A stretch of DNA of 64,000 bases from assembly GCA_024169445.1 (NCBI GenBank), contig JALKFA010000001.1, positions 434,001 through 498,000 on the forward strand. Reading direction: 5' to 3'. The stretch's first letter is position 1. Every line of letters begins with the position of its first letter. This document shows positions 7,886 to 16,223 of the stretch, piece after piece. This stretch comes from Buttiauxella agrestis ATCC 33320 (GTDB lineage: Bacteria > Pseudomonadota > Gammaproteobacteria > Enterobacterales > Enterobacteriaceae). The translations under genes were made by a program, and so were the position numbers. The notes beneath the pieces are model-generated. The model saw only the letters and a list, made by a program, of their open reading frames with translations. It searched no databases and had not been told where the DNA came from.

Positions 7886-10279
7886 TTACGGTTTCACACT
7901 CGCCCGCAATAATTTTTGCAACGGATACACCGCCGCAATCACCACTTCATCTTGCGTTTGTGCTGCATCATCGAGCTGTTTCTGAATCCCCTGAACTTCA
8001 TCAGCGCTCAGCGTGCCCTGTCTAGCCACCAAATCCGTCAGACGCAGCCCTATTCCCGCCAGTTTATCGACGTTTTCCGCCACCGGTTTTAGCGCCTTGA
8101 GCTGATAATTACCGTCGATCAACTCCAGCACATCCGGCGTGTTACTTTGCCAGCGTGCAAAGGTATGGCGCAGGGAATCGACACTGTTGTTATCTTCCGG
8201 GTCAGCAATCAGTTTATCGACCCACAAATCCAGCGCACGCACCTGGCTGCTTTGCGCACCTAACGCATCAGCAAAACGGTTTAGCGGCTCAAAGTGATGA
8301 TAGTTTCCGGCCTGGAATTTCAGATGCTGGCGCGTGTAGTACTGCGCTGGTTCAACCGCCTGAGCCAGAATTTGCAACGGCATAATCTCCGCCGTCCCCG
8401 CCAGGCGTGTCATTTGCCGAGCTGCCGCTGCGTGCTGCTGCAAACCCACAGAAACGGTCGACCAGGCGTCGATCGCCTGCATACGCTGGTACATATTGTC
8501 GACATCTTTCACGTCTTCCGTTGACCATAAACGCTCTGCCACAGCAAAAGTCCGTGGCCACAACTTGATATCCAGCAATGGCGATATCACGTTTTCGGCC
8601 CACAGCGCCGCTTCGCCACCCAGAATATTGTTCATCTGTTCAGGCGTTGGCACCACAGGCTGGATGCCGTCTGGCACATCATCCAGTTTCTGGCCAGTTG
8701 CCGGATAACGTACGTTGCCCACCAGCAAATAGCCGCTCAATTTGTCTTTATCAAGCGTTAATACCGGGCGGGTTTCCCCCATCCAGGTATCGACGGTAAA
8801 AGTCACCTGAGTCGGGCTCAACCAGTCAACATCACGCACCGCACGACGAGACTTTCCTTTAAAATCGATAAACCCACGCCACCCGCTTTGGCCACTCACC
8901 AGGGTGAAACTCCCTTCTACGGCGCTGCCTTTCAGACGCGGCATACTGAAGAACCAGCTTTGGGCGCTGTCGGATTCGCTAATTTTGTCGATACCGTTCA
9001 ACCCTTGCGGCAGGATCTCGTTGCGGTAGTGGTAAGCGGTCGCCTGCGGTTGATCAACATAGAAGCCGGTCGACAAGATCCCTTTGTAGCCGTTGGCTGC
9101 CACAGCACCAAGTGCGTCCTGCCCTTGCCATGATTGGATCAGGATATTTTTCGGCAGATCCCGATGGTAGATCTCATCCCAGCCCATCATCTGGCGATGA
9201 TGTTTTTCGAGGATCTTTTCCAGCCGTTGGTTGAAGTAAGTTTGCAAAGCGTGGGTGTCGGCCAAATTATGCTGCTTCATAAACGCCTGAATTTCTGGCG
9301 AAGCTTTCCACTGTGAGTCATCAACTTCATCACCACCGATGTGCAGATAGCTGTCCGGGAAAATTGCGGTCAGCTCACCAATCAGCGTATCAACAAATTT
9401 ATAGGCGGCTTCGTTGGTCGGGTTCAGCAGCGGTTTTAACACGCCCCAATGGCGTTCCATTTGATACGGCCCCGGCGCGCTCATTAATTCCGGATAGGCC
9501 ACAGCAATGGCTGAAGCGTGCCCTGGAAGATCCATTTCTGGCACCACGCGGATACCGAGCGATGTTGCATAGCGCACCACTTCTTTCATCTGTGCCTGGG
9601 TGTAAAAGTCCCCATCGCTGGCCAGTTGCTGCAATTTTGGATAGGCGGTTGAGGCAAAACGCCAGCCCTGGTCGTCGGTTAAATGCCAGTGAAAGACGTT
9701 CATTTTCGCGGCGGCCATGCCATCCAACTGGCGCAGAATATCGTTGACTGGCATGAAGTGACGAGCGGAGTCGAGGAGCAACCCACGCCACGGGAAGCGC
9801 GGCTGGTCTTTAATCGCAACAAACGGGATGGCGGTGTTTTCTGGGCCGTTTTGAATCAGCTGTAATAAGGTTTCCATGCCGCGCAAGGCACCAAAACGGC
9901 TATTCGCCGTCAGTTTCACACCGTCTGCGGTAACGCTTAATTCGTAGCTTTCATCGCTGTCGAGTTTAGGGAGTGGAGCAACCGCTTGTTTGATTTGAAT
10001 GTCGATGGTGGGTTTTGCAGGGTTGGTCTGTGCCGGTTGTAGCTGCCAGCCAGTTTGCCGGGAAATGCGCTGACGCCAGCGTTCGGTGGCACCAGGCAGT
10101 TTGTCGCCAGTGATTTTTATGGAAATGGCATTGTCGATAACCAGCGTCCCTTCCGCTGAAGGGCGATCGACCTGCTGCGGCCAGGGCATCAGCGGCAAAT
10201 CGCCTGCCGGTGCCGCCCAAGCCTGGCAAGTTGCAGCGATGCAACCCGCCAGCAGGCTCAAACGAATTGATTTAAACAT
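7886..10279 (-). CDS. Secreted family 20 beta-N-acetylhexosaminidase
   Basis: This 797-residue glycoside hydrolase probably removes terminal GlcNAc/GalNAc from chitin oligosaccharides or glycans. A signal peptide is clear (MFKSIRLSLLAGCIAATCQAWA, cleavage before AP), so it is periplasmic or exported. A GH20 N-terminal domain (about 30–155) precedes the TIM barrel (about 160–620), with FHWHLTDDQGWR and the catalytic Asp-Glu pair in LHIGGDEVDD (D317/E318). An appended C-terminal helical region follows. GH20 enzymes use substrate-assisted catalysis. E. coli K-12 has no equivalent here as far as I recall. It has its own transcription unit, with ridA convergent; the exact substrate cannot be told from sequence. 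Confidence 0.92.
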   Translation of the reverse strand: MFKSIRLSLLAGCIAATCQAWAAPAGDLPLMPWPQQVDRPSAEGTLVIDNAISIKITGDKLPGATERWRQRISRQTGWQLQPAQTNPAKPTIDIQIKQAVAPLPKLDSDESYELSVTADGVKLTANSRFGALRGMETLLQLIQNGPENTAIPFVAIKDQPRFPWRGLLLDSARHFMPVNDILRQLDGMAAAKMNVFHWHLTDDQGWRFASTAYPKLQQLASDGDFYTQAQMKEVVRYATSLGIRVVPEMDLPGHASAIAVAYPELMSAPGPYQMERHWGVLKPLLNPTNEAAYKFVDTLIGELTAIFPDSYLHIGGDEVDDSQWKASPEIQAFMKQHNLADTHALQTYFNQRLEKILEKHHRQMMGWDEIYHRDLPKNILIQSWQGQDALGAVAANGYKGILSTGFYVDQPQATAYHYRNEILPQGLNGIDKISESDSAQSWFFSMPRLKGSAVEGSFTLVSGQSGWRGFIDFKGKSRRAVRDVDWLSPTQVTFTVDTWMGETRPVLTLDKDKLSGYLLVGNVRYPATGQKLDDVPDGIQPVVPTPEQMNNILGGEAALWAENVISPLLDIKLWPRTFAVAERLWSTEDVKDVDNMYQRMQAIDAWSTVSVGLQQHAAAARQMTRLAGTAEIMPLQILAQAVEPAQYYTRQHLKFQAGNYHHFEPLNRFADALGAQSSQVRALDLWVDKLIADPEDNNSVDSLRHTFARWQSNTPDVLELIDGNYQLKALKPVAENVDKLAGIGLRLTDLVARQGTLSADEVQGIQKQLDDAAQTQDEVVIAAVYPLQKLLRASVKP

Positions 10280-10404
10280 GAATATTCCTTTAACAGTGAC
10301 GGGCCAGAAAAAAGCAAAAACAATCTGGTAACACGTGTAGAAATATTCATCAAGATTATGGGCGGGAAACGCGGGATGCAGATCACATCCCGCTGATATT
10401 TACT

Positions 10405-10529
10405 ATACCCATTAGCATTCGAGTTGCAGCAAGGCGGCCAGGACGAGAACCCCCAGGAGCTTACTTGAGTAAGTGACTGGGGTGAGCGTCTGCAGCCAAC
10501 GCCGCTGCAGCTTGAAGGATGATGGGTAT
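10405..10529. repeat. ~125-bp palindromic intergenic repeat
   Basis: The element is bounded by ATACCCAT (10405) and ATGGGTAT (ending 10529). Its centre is a palindrome: CCCCAG, CTTACT, AGTAAG, CTGGGG at about 10450–10482. Outer arms GAGTTGCAGC and GCTGCAGCTTGAAG also pair in part. This matches, from memory, a repeat common between genes of E. coli and relatives (core CTCACCCCAGTCACTTACT). It ends exactly where the mgtA stop codon begins. Confidence 0.8.
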
Positions 10530-13244
10530 TTACTGCCAGCCGTAACGGCGGCTATAGAACCCTTTCACGCACTGCGTCAGCGTCATGTATCCGGCAAGGA
10601 TCGCAATCAGCCATGGGAAGTAGCTCAGCGGTAGCGCCTGGAGTTGCAGGTAGCTTGCCAGTGGCGAGAACGGCAGACCAATCCCGACAACCATCACCAC
10701 CAGCGTCATTACCAGTAACGGCCAGGCCGCACGGCTCTGAATGAATGGAATGCGACGGGTACGAATCATATGCACAATCAATGTTTGCGACAGTAACCCG
10801 ACCACGAACCAGCCAGACTGGAACAGCGTTTGCGCTTCCGGCACATTTGCCTGGAACACCCACCACATTACGCAGAACGTCAGAATATCGAAGATAGAAC
10901 TGATCGGCCCGAAGAACACCATAAAGCGCCCTAAATCCGCCGGGTTCCAGCGTTGTGGTTTCTGGATTTGCTCGTCATCGACGTTATCGAACGGAATCGC
11001 CACCTGGGACACATCGTACAGCAGGTTCTGAATCAGTAAGTGCAACGGCAGCATCGGCAAGAACGGCAGGAAGGCGCTCGCTACCAGCACGCTGAACACG
11101 TTACCAAAGTTAGAACTGGCAGTCATTTTGATGTATTTCAGCATGTTAGCGAAGGTTCTGCGCCCTTCAATCACCCCTTCTTCCAGCACCATCAGGCTCT
11201 TTTCCAGCAAGATGATATCTGCGGCTTCACGCGCAATATCGACCGCGCCATCGACGGAAATCCCGATGTCTGCCGCACGCAATGCGGGTGCGTCATTAAT
11301 GCCGTCGCCCATAAAGCCGACCACATGCCCTTCGCCCCGCAACAGGCGCACAATACGTTCTTTGTGCATTGGCGTCAGGCGCGCAAATAGTGTGGTGCGC
11401 AACGCCAGTGCCGCGAGATCTTTGTCATTCATGTTTTCGATGTCGCTGCCAGTGACCAGCTCACCGACATCCAGCCCCACTTCGCGGCACACTTTCGCCG
11501 CCACCAGCTCGCTATCACCGGTGAGGATTTTCACCGCAATGCCGCTGGCTTTCAGCGCTTTCAACGCAGGTGCCGTGGTTTCTTTCGGTGGATCGAGGAA
11601 CGCGATGTAACCTTCGAGAATCAGATCCGATTCGTCCACACGACCGTAATCGTCACAGCGTGCAGGCAGGACTTTGCTCGCCACTGCCACCACACGCAAT
11701 CCCTGACGGTTAAGATCGTCCGTCACACGGCGAATACGTGCCAGCAAGGTTTCGCTGAGCGGCACGATCTCATCACCGTAACGCACTTGTGTGCAGACGT
11801 TGAGCACCTCCTGCAAGGCGCCTTTGCAGATCAGCTGATGCACTTGCGGTTGTTCGGAGACGACCACTGACATGCGGCGGCGCTCAAAGTCGAACGGGAT
11901 CTCATCCACTTTTTGCCAGCGCGTCGCTGCATGACGCGCCGTCTCTTCATCCACCCCTTCCAGCACCGCCACATCCAGCAGGTTTTTCAGCCCGGTCTGG
12001 TAATGGCTGTTGAGCCAGGCGGTATGCAGAACGTGGTTGCTTGTCGCGCCAAGAATATCGGTGTGCGACTCCAGCACAATGCGATCTTGCGTCAGCGTGC
12101 CGGTTTTATCGGTGCACAGAATGTCCATCGCGCCAAAGTTTTGAATCGCATCGAGGTGTTTGACGATCACTTTCTGTTTAGAGAGTTTTACCGCCCCGCG
12201 AGCCAGCGTCGAGGTAACGATCATCGGCAGCATTTCTGGCGTCAAACCGACTGCCACAGAGAGCGAGAAGAGTGCGGCTTCCCACCAGTCGCCTTTGGTG
12301 AAACCGTTGATCAGCAAGACGATCGGCGTCATCACCAGCATAAAGCGAATCAGCACCCAACTGACGCGACTGATGCCTTTCTGGAACGCATTCGGCTCGC
12401 TTTCTTGTTGAGTCACGCGCCCGGCCAGTTGCCCAAACCAGGTGTTACGCCCCGTTGCGATAATCATCGCGAGCGCCGTACCACTCACCACGTTGGTGCC
12501 CATAAAGCACAGCGTGTCGCATTCCAGCGGGTTGTTGTGCGACGTGTCGCGGCTGACCGCCACTTTTTCCACCGGCAAGGATTCGCCGGTCAGCGAGGCC
12601 TGGCCGACAAAAAGATCGCGAGCCTGCATAACACGTAGATCTGCCGGGATCATGTCGCCCGCAGCCAGTTTAACGATGTCGCCTGGCACCAGTCTTTCGA
12701 GAGGGATTTCGATAAACGCATTTTCCCCCGTTTCATCCACCACGCGCAGCACGGTGGCGGTATTGCTGACCATTGCTTTGAGCGTGTCAGCCGCTTTGGT
12801 GGAGCGCGCTTCCTGGACGAAGTTCAGCAAAGTGGCGATCGCCACCATCAGCGCAATCACCCCTGCGGCAAACATATCCTCGGTGGAGTAAGAAACAATG
12901 CCGAGAATAGTGAGCAAAATATTGAATGGGTTGCGGTAGCACATCCAAAGATGCACCCACCATGGCGATGGCTTTTGCGCCGGGATTTGGTTTGAGCCAT
13001 GTTGCTCGAGCACATTCTCAACTTCACGCGCATTCAGCCCTTCAGGATGGCTGTGGAAATCGCGATACAGTTGTTCTTCGGATGCGTGCGCATACTTCAG
13101 GCACGATTCGCTCAGCGAAGCGGGAACCTCTTGCGCAAGTGCAATGGTATTGTCGTCCGGCATCAGGTCGCGCTGGATCAAGCGACGAGGCAGGTGGCGG
13201 CTGAGTTGTGCAAACAACTGCCGGGTCAGATTTTTTAACAGCAT
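10530..13244 (-). CDS. mgtA: Magnesium-transporting P-type ATPase MgtA
   Basis: MgtA imports Mg2+ across the inner membrane under Mg2+ starvation, driven by ATP. The 904-residue protein has the P3B-type ATPase plan: a basic N-terminal tail, the actuator-domain TGESLPVEK motif (about 219), the membrane motif GLTPEMLP, and the phosphorylated Asp379 in CTDKTGTLTQD. The hinge MGDGINDAPAL follows, then the C-terminal membrane helices. It is about six residues longer than E. coli MgtA (898). Upstream are a long leader with mgtL and a PhoP box. The stop codon abuts a palindromic repeat. Confidence 0.97.
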   Translation of the reverse strand: MLLKNLTRQLFAQLSRHLPRRLIQRDLMPDDNTIALAQEVPASLSESCLKYAHASEEQLYRDFHSHPEGLNAREVENVLEQHGSNQIPAQKPSPWWVHLWMCYRNPFNILLTILGIVSYSTEDMFAAGVIALMVAIATLLNFVQEARSTKAADTLKAMVSNTATVLRVVDETGENAFIEIPLERLVPGDIVKLAAGDMIPADLRVMQARDLFVGQASLTGESLPVEKVAVSRDTSHNNPLECDTLCFMGTNVVSGTALAMIIATGRNTWFGQLAGRVTQQESEPNAFQKGISRVSWVLIRFMLVMTPIVLLINGFTKGDWWEAALFSLSVAVGLTPEMLPMIVTSTLARGAVKLSKQKVIVKHLDAIQNFGAMDILCTDKTGTLTQDRIVLESHTDILGATSNHVLHTAWLNSHYQTGLKNLLDVAVLEGVDEETARHAATRWQKVDEIPFDFERRRMSVVVSEQPQVHQLICKGALQEVLNVCTQVRYGDEIVPLSETLLARIRRVTDDLNRQGLRVVAVASKVLPARCDDYGRVDESDLILEGYIAFLDPPKETTAPALKALKASGIAVKILTGDSELVAAKVCREVGLDVGELVTGSDIENMNDKDLAALALRTTLFARLTPMHKERIVRLLRGEGHVVGFMGDGINDAPALRAADIGISVDGAVDIAREAADIILLEKSLMVLEEGVIEGRRTFANMLKYIKMTASSNFGNVFSVLVASAFLPFLPMLPLHLLIQNLLYDVSQVAIPFDNVDDEQIQKPQRWNPADLGRFMVFFGPISSIFDILTFCVMWWVFQANVPEAQTLFQSGWFVVGLLSQTLIVHMIRTRRIPFIQSRAAWPLLVMTLVVMVVGIGLPFSPLASYLQLQALPLSYFPWLIAILAGYMTLTQCVKGFYSRRYGWQ

Positions 13245-13490
13245 AGTAGTCCCTCGGCGCCACGTTTTGTGGCACCTGGTGACGTGCAGGCGCGGCTAAT
13301 TCTTGCCTTGCAGGCCAAATTTTTTCATCAGCAGGGATATCATTAATTGAGAGATCTCTGCCTTACGCAATCCGGTAAGGCAGTCGCTTCAAAGAAGGGA
13401 GTCTTACCGGATTATTCCTGTCGTTACAGGGTCTGGACTGGGATCAGGTTCCATGTCGCCTCCGGTTAAAAGAAAAAGTCATTACGATAC
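13245..13490 (-). promoter_or_regulatory. mgtA leader RNA (Mg2+-responsive 5' UTR)
   Basis: About 245 nt separate the predicted start (near 13490) from the mgtA ATG, close to the 264-nt E. coli/Salmonella leader. It contains mgtL and several inverted repeats: TTACGCAATCCGGTAAGG self-pairs at 13361–13378, and GTCTTACCGG can pair with CCGGTAAGGC, giving alternative stems. GCCACGTTTTGTGGC lies near the mgtA start. The arrangement fits the known Mg2+/Rho-controlled leader; the details were not folded computationally. Confidence 0.7.
13404..13454 (-). CDS. mgtL: MgtL leader peptide
   Basis: This 16-codon ORF inside the mgtA leader encodes MEPDPSPDPVTTGIIR and has a strong SD (CGGAGGCGAC) before its ATG. 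It starts with the MEPDP signature of E. coli and Salmonella MgtL (17 aa, proline-rich). In that system, translation through the EPDP acidic/proline stretch is destabilised when Mg2+ is low and the ribosome drops off, changing leader folding and preventing Rho termination before mgtA. Here the acidic-proline motif is extended (PDP occurs twice) and the basic C-terminal half of the E. coli peptide is replaced. Confidence 0.88.
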   Translation of the reverse strand: MEPDPSPDPVTTGIIR

Positions 13491-13498
13491 TGGCGGAT

Positions 13499-13533
13499 AT
13501 TCTACGCCGACAAAACTAAACCTCACGTAAACC
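13499..13533 (-). promoter_or_regulatory. PhoP box and -10 of the mgtA promoter
   Basis: On the minus strand GGTTTA-N5-GGTTTA (13533–13517) is a perfect direct-repeat PhoP box. TAGAAT (13504–13499) lies 12 nt downstream as the -10, the spacing typical of PhoP-activated promoters that lack a -35. Confidence 0.9.
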
Positions 13534-13604
13534 AGATTTTTTCCGTTGTGGTATCGTTGACTAGCCTTAATTCTAATGAGCAATTGATTGCCAGGAACCG
13601 ACAC

Positions 13605-14552
13605 ATGCAAAGCCGCCTCACTATCAAAGACATCGCCCGTTTAAGCGGTGTGGGTAAATCCACTGTCTCGCGAGTTCTGAATAATGAAAGCGGGGTCAGT
13701 GCACGTACACGTGAGCGCGTGGAAGCGGTGATGCAGCAAGAAGGTTTTTCCCCTTCCCGGTCAGCACGTGCGATGCGTGGACAGAGCGATAAAGTGGTCG
13801 CCATTATTGTGACCCGTCTGGATTCGCTATCGGAAAACCTCGCGGTACAAACCCTGCTGCCGTCGCTCTATGAGCAAGGCTATGATCCGATCATGATGGA
13901 AAGCCAATTTTCCCCGAAACTGGTCGAAGAGCATTTAGGCGTGCTGAGGCGTCGCCATATCGACGGGGTGATTTTGTTTGGCTTCACCGGCATCAATGAG
14001 AAAATACTCGCTCCGTGGCAATCGACGCTGGTGCTGATGGCGCGGGACGCCAAAGGGTTTGCTTCGGTGTGTTATGACGATGAAGGCGCTATCGATATTT
14101 TGATGGCTCGTCTGTATGAGCAAGGCCACCGCCAGATTAGTTTCCTCGGCGTTCCCCATAGCGATGTCACTACCGGTTTTCGCCGCCATCAGGCGTATCT
14201 CGCGTTCTGTAAAAGCCACGCGCTAACACCGAATTTCGTCCTGCCGGGCCTGGCAATGAAACAAGGTTATGACCACGTGGCCGAAGTATTGACTCCGGAA
14301 ACCACCGCGCTGCTGTGCGCCACCGATACCCTCGCTTTGGGTGCCAGTAAATATCTGCAAGAACAACAAAACAGCGCTTTGCAACTGGCGAGCGTCGGTA
14401 GCACGCCGCTGATGAAATTCCTCCATCCCGAGATCATTACCGTCGATCCCGGTTACGCCGAAGCCGGTCGCCAGGCCGCAAGACAACTGATCGGCCAGAT
14501 CACCCAAACCCGCGATCTACAGCAGATCGTTATCCCCGGATCATTACAGTAA
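13605..14552 (+). CDS. treR: Trehalose operon repressor TreR
   Basis: TreR is a LacI/GalR-family repressor of treBC; trehalose-6-phosphate is the inducer in E. coli. The 315-residue protein starts MQSRLTIKDIARLSGVGKS with the helix-turn-helix and hinge helix (LNNESGVS..TRERV) in the first 60 residues. The periplasmic-binding-protein-like effector domain follows. The ATG at 13605 is preceded by AGGAAC and gives the E. coli N-terminus; the open frame 19 codons upstream is unsupported. It lies directly upstream of treB, with its operator palindrome 43 nt after the stop. Confidence 0.96.
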   Translation: MQSRLTIKDIARLSGVGKSTVSRVLNNESGVSARTRERVEAVMQQEGFSPSRSARAMRGQSDKVVAIIVTRLDSLSENLAVQTLLPSLYEQGYDPIMMESQFSPKLVEEHLGVLRRRHIDGVILFGFTGINEKILAPWQSTLVLMARDAKGFASVCYDDEGAIDILMARLYEQGHRQISFLGVPHSDVTTGFRRHQAYLAFCKSHALTPNFVLPGLAMKQGYDHVAEVLTPETTALLCATDTLALGASKYLQEQQNSALQLASVGSTPLMKFLHPEIITVDPGYAEAGRQAARQLIGQITQTRDLQQIVIPGSLQ

Positions 14553-14594
14553 TCTCCCCTCTTTTACGGTTTATTGTGATCGTCGCCTTATTTC

Positions 14595-14606
14595 GGGAAC
14601 GTTCCC
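14595..14606. promoter_or_regulatory. TreR operator upstream of treB
   Basis: GGGAACGTTCCC is a perfect 12-bp palindrome of the LacI-family type, 68 nt before the treB ATG and within its promoter region. It matches the E. coli tre operator core. Confidence 0.85.
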
Positions 14607-14674
14607 ATTTTCGTAAAAAAGATTAAAAGATAACCTTGCTGGCAGATAACACCTCACTACCTCGGGACATCATC

Positions 14675-16093
14675 ATGGCCAAAGTGAAACAACAAGATAT
14701 AGACAGGCTGATAGAGCTGGTTGGCGGACGTGGCAACATCGCCACTGTGAGCCATTGTATTACCCGCTTGCGTTTTGTATTGAATAACCCAGCCGCTGCA
14801 TCACCAAAACAGATTGAAGAATTACCGATGGTGAAAGGCTGCTTTACCAATGCCGGGCAGTTCCAGGTAGTGATTGGCCCCGAAGTCGGCGATTACTATC
14901 AGGCGTTGATCGCCACAAGTGGCCACAGCAACTCAGACAAAGAACAAGCAAAACTCGCCGCGCGCCAGAATATGAAATGGCATGAGCGTTTGATCTCCCA
15001 CTTCGCCGAGATCTTCTTCCCACTGTTACCGGCATTGATCAGCGGCGGTTTAATCCTCGGCTTCCGTAATGTGATCGGCGACTTGCCGATGAGCAACGGG
15101 CAGACACTGGCGCAAATGCACCCGTCGCTACAATCGATTTACGACTTCTTATGGCTGATTGGCGAGGCAATCTTCTTCTATCTGCCAGTCGGTATTTGCT
15201 GGTCAGCCGTGCGAAAAATGGGCGGGACACCTATCCTTGGGATTGTGCTTGGCGTCACGCTGGTATCACCACAGCTGATGAATGCCTATGAATTGGGTAG
15301 CAAAATTCCTGAAGTGTGGAACTTTGGCCTGTTTACCATCGAGAAAGTGGGCTACCAGGCGCAAGTGATTCCAGCCTTGTTGGCGGGCCTGGCTTTGGGC
15401 TTTATTGAGACGCGTCTGAAACGCATCGTGCCGGATTACCTCTATCTTGTAATAGTGCCTGTGTGTTCGCTGATTCTGGCGGTGTTCCTGGCGCACGCGT
15501 TTATCGGCCCGTTTGGCCGCTGGATTGGTGACGGTGTGGCCTTTGCAGTTCGCCATCTGATGACCGGCAGTTTTGCGCCGATTGGTGCCGCGCTGTTTGG
15601 CTTCCTGTACGCACCGCTGGTGATTACCGGTGTGCATCAGACCACGCTCGCCATCGACATGCAGATGATTCAGAGCATGGGTGGAACCCCAGTTTGGCCG
15701 CTGATTGCGCTGTCTAACATTGCTCAGGCATCTGCGGTGGTTGGCATCATTATTTGCAGCCGTAAGCACAACGAACGTGAGATTTCAGTTCCGGCGGCGA
15801 TTTCTGCCTACCTGGGCGTGACCGAACCGGCGATGTACGGCATCAACCTGAAATACCGCTTCCCGATGCTGTGCGCAATGATTGGCTCAGGGCTTGCGGG
15901 CTTACTGTGTGGCCTGAGCGGTGTGATGGCAAACGGGATTGGCGTGGGTGGTTTACCGGGCATTTTGTCCATTCAGCCGCGTTACTGGGAAGTGTATTCG
16001 CTGGCGATTCTGATTGCCGTCATCGTGCCGATTGTATTGACCAGCGTGATGTATAAACGCAAACACCGTCAAGGTTTGTTGCTGGTGGTGTAA
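14675..16093 (+). CDS. treB: PTS trehalose-specific EIIBC component
   Basis: TreB is the inner-membrane PTS permease that imports trehalose as trehalose-6-phosphate. The 472-residue protein has an N-terminal EIIB domain (about 1–85) with the phosphorylated cysteine in SHCITRLRF, a linker, and an EIIC domain of about ten membrane helices from residue 105. It includes the conserved GITEP-like element, here VTEPAMYGIN. No EIIA domain is present; in E. coli EIIA-Glc supplies it. The ATG at 14675 gives the family start MAKVKQQDID. A REP pair separates it from treC in the operon. Confidence 0.97.
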   Translation: MAKVKQQDIDRLIELVGGRGNIATVSHCITRLRFVLNNPAAASPKQIEELPMVKGCFTNAGQFQVVIGPEVGDYYQALIATSGHSNSDKEQAKLAARQNMKWHERLISHFAEIFFPLLPALISGGLILGFRNVIGDLPMSNGQTLAQMHPSLQSIYDFLWLIGEAIFFYLPVGICWSAVRKMGGTPILGIVLGVTLVSPQLMNAYELGSKIPEVWNFGLFTIEKVGYQAQVIPALLAGLALGFIETRLKRIVPDYLYLVIVPVCSLILAVFLAHAFIGPFGRWIGDGVAFAVRHLMTGSFAPIGAALFGFLYAPLVITGVHQTTLAIDMQMIQSMGGTPVWPLIALSNIAQASAVVGIIICSRKHNEREISVPAAISAYLGVTEPAMYGINLKYRFPMLCAMIGSGLAGLLCGLSGVMANGIGVGGLPGILSIQPRYWEVYSLAILIAVIVPIVLTSVMYKRKHRQGLLLVV

Positions 16094-16107
16094 TCAGTTC
16101 ACAATCG

Positions 16108-16182
16108 GTGGTGGATGACGCTAACGCTTATCCACCCTACAACGGCTTTTCGTAGGTCGGATAAGCGCTAGCGTCATCCGAC
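16108..16182. repeat. REP pair (BIME-like) between treB and treC
   Basis: Two inverted units face each other: GGTGGATGACGC..GCTTATCCACC (16108–16136) and GTAGGTCGGATAAGCGC..GCGTCATCCGAC (16152–16182). Each folds on itself, and the pair also cross-complements. Such elements often protect the 3' end of the upstream cistron within an operon. Confidence 0.8.
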
Positions 16183-16223
16183 AACAGAGGTCACATTGGC
16201 CTCACTGGTTTTAGGAATGATTT

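Noticed and set aside
14573-14594. TGTGATC upstream of treB considered as a CRP site
   Set aside because: Only the left half matches (TGTGA); the right half (CCTTA) agrees at two of five positions, too weak to call.
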